From the NCBI GenBank assembly GCA_943329595.2, contig CALQEM020000054.1, positions 1 through 16,327 of the forward strand: a stretch of DNA of 16,327 bases. The letters are read 5' to 3'. How positions within the stretch are numbered: the first letter of the stretch is position 1; each line of letters starts with the position of its first letter. Shown piece after piece: positions 13,897 to 16,327 of the stretch. Source of the DNA: CAIYMF01 sp943329595. GTDB lineage: Bacteria; Actinomycetota; Actinomycetes; S36-B12; CAIYMF01. The position numbers were made by a program, and so were the translations under genes. Below the pieces are notes generated by a model, which did not search any database, was not told the DNA's origin, and saw only the letters and a program-made list of their open reading frames with translations.

Positions 13897-15065
13897 CCAG
13901 CGTGAGTGCCGGAGTTCTCGACTCCGTTCGGCAGGCCTCCCTCGTCGTCGTCGGATGCGGTTTGTTCGGCCTCACCATCGCCGAGCGCTGCGCCTCCGTG
14001 CTCGGCCTGCCGGTCGTGGTGCTCGATCGGCGGTTGCACCCCGGGGGCAACTCGTACTCTTCGGCCGACCCGGCGACAGGCATCGACGTTCACCACTACG
14101 GCACCCACATCTTCCACACTTCGAACGCACGCGTGTGGGAGTACGTCAGCCGCTTCACCGAGTTCAACACCTACGAGCACCGCGTGATGACGCAGAAGGC
14201 CGGCCGAGCCCACAGCCTCCCCGTCAACCTGGCCACCTTCGCCTCGGTGTTTGGCCGGCCCCTCTCCGCCCACGAGGCACGCGCCCTGCTCGACGCAGAG
14301 ACCGCCCCCTACGCCCACGAGCCTCAGACCTCCCTCGAGGCACGAGCCCTTGCACTCGTGGGGCCAACTCTCTACGAGGCCCTCTACCGCGGCTACACGG
14401 CGAAGCAGTGGCAGACCGACCCGCGGGAACTCGATCCCGACATCATCAGCCGCCTGCCGGTGCGGTTCACCCACGACTCCCGCTACTTCACCGACACCTG
14501 GCAGGGCATACCGCTCGAGGGATACGGGCGCTGGATCGAGCGGATGGCCGATCACCCCCTCATTCATGTCGCTCTCGGAGTCGACTACTTCGACGTGAGG
14601 CCGCTGGTCAACCTCACGGCTCCCTTGGTCTATACCGGGCCGCTTGATCGCTACTTCGACCACAGTCTCGGGCCACTCGGCTGGCGCACCCTCGACTTTC
14701 ACACCGAGGTGCTGCCCACTCGCGACTTCCAGGGGGCGGCAGTCGTGAACTTCGCGGACGAGTCGGTGCCCTACACCCGGGTCCACGAGTACCGACACCT
14801 GCATCCCGAGCGCCAGTACTCCTCCCCCAGCACCGTGGTGTCGCACGAGTTCAGCAGGTTTGCGCGCGACGCTGACGAGCCCTTCTATCCGATCAACTCC
14901 GCGGGCGATCGACGGCTGCTCGACGGGTACCGGTCCCTGGCCGCCTCCACCCCAGGCGTCATCTTCGGCGGACGTCTCGGCAGCTATCTCTACCTCGACA
15001 TGCACATGGCTGTCGCGAGCGCGCTCACGACGTTTGACCAGGAAGTTGCCCCCCTGCTGAGGTAG
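13893..15065 (+). CDS. glf: UDP-galactopyranose mutase
   Basis: This 390-residue flavoenzyme interconverts UDP-galactopyranose and UDP-galactofuranose, supplying galactofuranose for cell-envelope glycans. The FAD-binding GCGLFG motif (21-26) is followed by RLHPGGNSYS and by HHYGTHIFHTSN (67-78). Also present are GYTAKQW (168-173), LPVRF (188-192), TGPLDRYF (248-255) and the C-terminal GGRLGSYLYLDMH segment (359-371) that binds flavin and diphosphate. The length is normal for bacterial Glf, with about 15 extra N-terminal residues before the first strand. The GTG start overlaps the GT61 stop by four bases, which fixes the operon. Galactofuranose is typical of actinobacterial cell walls and exopolysaccharides but also occurs in O-antigens. 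No key residue appears lost. Confidence 0.96.
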   Translation: MTSVSAGVLDSVRQASLVVVGCGLFGLTIAERCASVLGLPVVVLDRRLHPGGNSYSSADPATGIDVHHYGTHIFHTSNARVWEYVSRFTEFNTYEHRVMTQKAGRAHSLPVNLATFASVFGRPLSAHEARALLDAETAPYAHEPQTSLEARALALVGPTLYEALYRGYTAKQWQTDPRELDPDIISRLPVRFTHDSRYFTDTWQGIPLEGYGRWIERMADHPLIHVALGVDYFDVRPLVNLTAPLVYTGPLDRYFDHSLGPLGWRTLDFHTEVLPTRDFQGAAVVNFADESVPYTRVHEYRHLHPERQYSSPSTVVSHEFSRFARDADEPFYPINSAGDRRLLDGYRSLAASTPGVIFGGRLGSYLYLDMHMAVASALTTFDQEVAPLLR

Positions 15066-15067
15066 CG
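15062..15067 (+). promoter_or_regulatory. Candidate -10 box ahead of the EthD-like gene
   Basis: TAGCGT overlaps the glf stop codon and fits TANNNT. It would start transcription near 15074, about 50 bases ahead of the EthD-like start. Read-through from glf is equally possible. Confidence 0.3.
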
Positions 15068-15123
15068 TGACATGACTGAGGGACGGCGTCGACGTGCCGT
15101 CCCACCCACCCCGAGGAGTCACC

Positions 15124-15438
15124 GTGGTCGTCGTCTCAGTGTTCTATCCGATCAGCGGTTCAACCTTCTTCGATATGAACTACTACCTCACGAGCCACGT
15201 TCCGCTGGTGCAACGCCTGCTCGAGCCGATGGGACTGCGACAGACCACCGTGCTGCGCGGCACCGCGAGCGGCTCGGGCGGCCCCCCCGACTACTACCTG
15301 ATCGCCGACCTCTTCTTCGACGATGCTGAGACCATGGGCGCAGCGCTTGCTGCACACGGCCCCGAGACTCAGGCCGATATCGCCCAGTTCACCGACTCCG
15401 CCCCCATCATCCAGATCAGCGAGGTCATCGACCTCTGA
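15124..15438 (+). CDS. EthD-family dimeric alpha/beta-barrel protein
   Basis: This 104-residue protein belongs to the EthD family, small ferredoxin-like barrels named after a gene needed for ether degradation and seen beside many oxidoreductase genes. The family pattern is clear: a first strand VVVSVFYP, then FDMNYYLTSHVPLVQRLLEP with the conserved Tyr-x4-H-x-P, then DYYLIADLFFDDAETM, AAHGPE and a final strand around IIQISEVIDL. The GTG at 15124 is chosen because GAGGAG (15113-15118) lies five bases upstream; an in-frame GTG at 15094 has none. It follows glf by 58 bases on the same strand, but a role in the glycan pathway is not evident. No substrate can be assigned. Confidence 0.85.
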   Translation: MVVVSVFYPISGSTFFDMNYYLTSHVPLVQRLLEPMGLRQTTVLRGTASGSGGPPDYYLIADLFFDDAETMGAALAAHGPETQADIAQFTDSAPIIQISEVIDL

Positions 15439-15443
15439 GGGTC

Positions 15444-15487
15444 AGGGCGAGCATCACCGGCGCCAGCCACCACCCGGCCCTCTTTTT
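15444..15487 (+). terminator. Possible intrinsic terminator after the EthD-like gene
   Basis: AGGGC (15444-15448) can pair with GCCCT (15477-15481) around a long loop holding a second CCGG/CCGG pairing, and a CTTTTT run (15482-15487) follows directly. The T-run is unusual for this GC-rich DNA. The stem is short and the loop long, so this is tentative. Confidence 0.4.
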
Positions 15488-15502
15488 CGGCTCCCACGTT
15501 TC

Positions 15503-15508
15503 TAGGAT
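15503..15508 (+). promoter_or_regulatory. -10 box for leaderless SGNH-hydrolase mRNA
   Basis: TAGGAT fits the TANNNT consensus and stands six bases before the ATG at 15515, the same spacing as at the AlgX-like gene. The embedded AGGA (15504-15507), seven bases from the ATG, could instead act as a ribosome site. Confidence 0.45.
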
Positions 15509-15514
15509 TTTCTG

Positions 15515-16327
15515 ATGACTCGACTGCGACTGACACTTGTGGCGGCGTGCGCCGCGCTGCTGGCGAGCGCCCTGCTGGTCGGCCAGGCAGACGCCCTCGT
15601 CAGCATCCCGGCCACGCCGGGCGGCTACATCCCAACGGCGTCGCGGGCAGAGTACGACCAACCCGGCATCTACTTCAACGGGTGCCACCTCACGGTGGCG
15701 CCGATCGAGCCGGTGGCGTGCACCCACGGCCAGCCACGAGTAGCGAGCAGTGTTCCCGCGGGAACGAAGACCATTGCGCTCTTCGGCGACTCGCATGCCG
15801 TTCACTGGTTCGCTGGGGTGCAAAGGGTTGCCGACCAGCGAGGATGGCGGATGCTCTCTGTCACCAAGACGCACTGCCCCATTGAGGTGCTCAACGTCGC
15901 CGTTTACCTCTCCGCCTCTCGCTACACGCAATGCTCGCAGTGGCGGTCGAATGCCTTCAAGCAATTCGCCCTGGGGGCGTGGGGCGAGATTGACGTGCTC
16001 GTGATTGGCAGTTACTCGGGCCACGTCCTCTACACGTCGCGTACCGGGCCACGCGTGCTCGTGCCCGACCGTGTTGTCGCCTACGCCGACGGTATGCGTC
16101 GGGCCCTGCGGGCTCTGGCACCGCACGTCGGCCGCGTGGTGATCATGCGCGACACCCCCGACCTGCCTGGAAAACGGTCCTCATTTAACGCCTGCATGCG
16201 AGCCAACGTCACCAACGCCAACAGCTGCGGCGGTGTGGCCCGGCGGGCGCTCGACTGGCGCATCGCCGGGGCTGAAAAGCGCGTGGCCGCCGAGTTTCCC
16301 AACGTCGAGGTGCTCGACCTCACCGCC
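15515..16327 (+). CDS. Secreted SGNH hydrolase / O-acetyltransferase domain protein (3' end cut by window edge)
   Basis: The frame is open for 271 codons to the window end. An N-terminal signal peptide is evident: two Arg, then a long Ala/Leu core to about residue 25. The mature part matches the SGNH domain found at the C-terminus of OafB/OatA-type acyltransferases: IALFGDSHAVHWF (block I, nucleophile S93), SVTKTHCPIEV, VLVIGSYSG (G165, block II) and VVIMRDTPDLPG (212-218), with six Cys (57, 69, 121, 140, 227, 238) as in related extracytoplasmic domains. The catalytic D-x-x-H block lies beyond the edge. Unlike OatA there is no membrane acyltransferase-3 part in front, so this is a stand-alone exported form. 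It probably acetylates or deacetylates a surface glycan outside the cell, in line with the glf and GT61 genes upstream (inference). The start has TAGGAT six bases ahead, or AGGA as a ribosome site. Confidence 0.85.
   Translation, partial: MTRLRLTLVAACAALLASALLVGQADALVSIPATPGGYIPTASRAEYDQPGIYFNGCHLTVAPIEPVACTHGQPRVASSVPAGTKTIALFGDSHAVHWFAGVQRVADQRGWRMLSVTKTHCPIEVLNVAVYLSASRYTQCSQWRSNAFKQFALGAWGEIDVLVIGSYSGHVLYTSRTGPRVLVPDRVVAYADGMRRALRALAPHVGRVVIMRDTPDLPGKRSSFNACMRANVTNANSCGGVARRALDWRIAGAEKRVAAEFPNVEVLDLTA

Noticed and set aside
13704..15122. Long 472-codon minus-strand frame opposite glf
   Set aside because: The plus strand carries a complete, motif-perfect Glf; the antisense frame has no recognisable domain.
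15094..15123. Earlier GTG start for the EthD-like protein
   Set aside because: No ribosome site precedes it and the added residues are not family-like; GAGGAG sits five bases before the GTG at 15124.

Overview
The window is high-GC bacterial DNA and most likely comes from an actinobacterium. Supporting signs are frequent GTG starts, TAGGNT-type -10 boxes (two of them placed for leaderless transcription), hairpins without U-tracts between convergent genes, and a gene set (UDP-galactopyranose mutase, GT61 transferase, FCD-type GntR regulator, lipoprotein family-5 solute-binding protein) common in that phylum. I cannot name a genus. I see no rRNA, tRNA, CRISPR array, insertion sequence or phage gene, and the window looks chromosomal.

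Region 1 (1-4351) is a catabolic and uptake cluster arranged around an FCD/GntR regulator. The minus-strand arm holds a cytosine-deaminase-like amidohydrolase followed 8 bases later by a family-5 ABC solute-binding lipoprotein, which is cut by the left edge. The plus-strand arm holds the regulator and, overlapping it by ATGA, a second amidohydrolase resembling 8-oxoguanine deaminase and triazine hydrolases. The divergent promoter contains a GntR-like dyad. The natural reading is regulated uptake and stepwise hydrolytic deamination of a nitrogen-containing ring compound, whose identity is not visible.

Region 2 (4352-8603) starts with a 10-bp tandem repeat. It then holds a remarkable three-part membrane protein: ABC exporter membrane domain, an ABC ATPase domain with every catalytic motif destroyed, and a C-terminal cyclic-nucleotide-binding (CRP-like) module with a possible winged helix. 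A convergent TTC38-like TPR protein follows, and the two 3' ends face each other across two hairpins. This pseudo-ABC/cNMP fusion is the best candidate for an undescribed system in the window.

Region 3 (8604-11856) holds an AlgX/AlgJ-like SGNH protein without a signal peptide, a DEAD-box RNA helicase with a DbpA-type RNA-binding domain, and a small dimeric alpha/beta-barrel (antibiotic-biosynthesis-monooxygenase-like) protein.

Region 4 (11857-16327) holds an alpha/beta hydrolase broken by one frameshift in a short G-run, then a surface-glycan group: a GT61 glycosyltransferase overlapping glf (UDP-galactopyranose mutase), an EthD-family protein, and a secreted GDSH-type SGNH hydrolase/acetyltransferase that runs off the right edge. 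Together with the AlgX-like protein this suggests synthesis and O-acylation of a galactofuranose-containing envelope polysaccharide.
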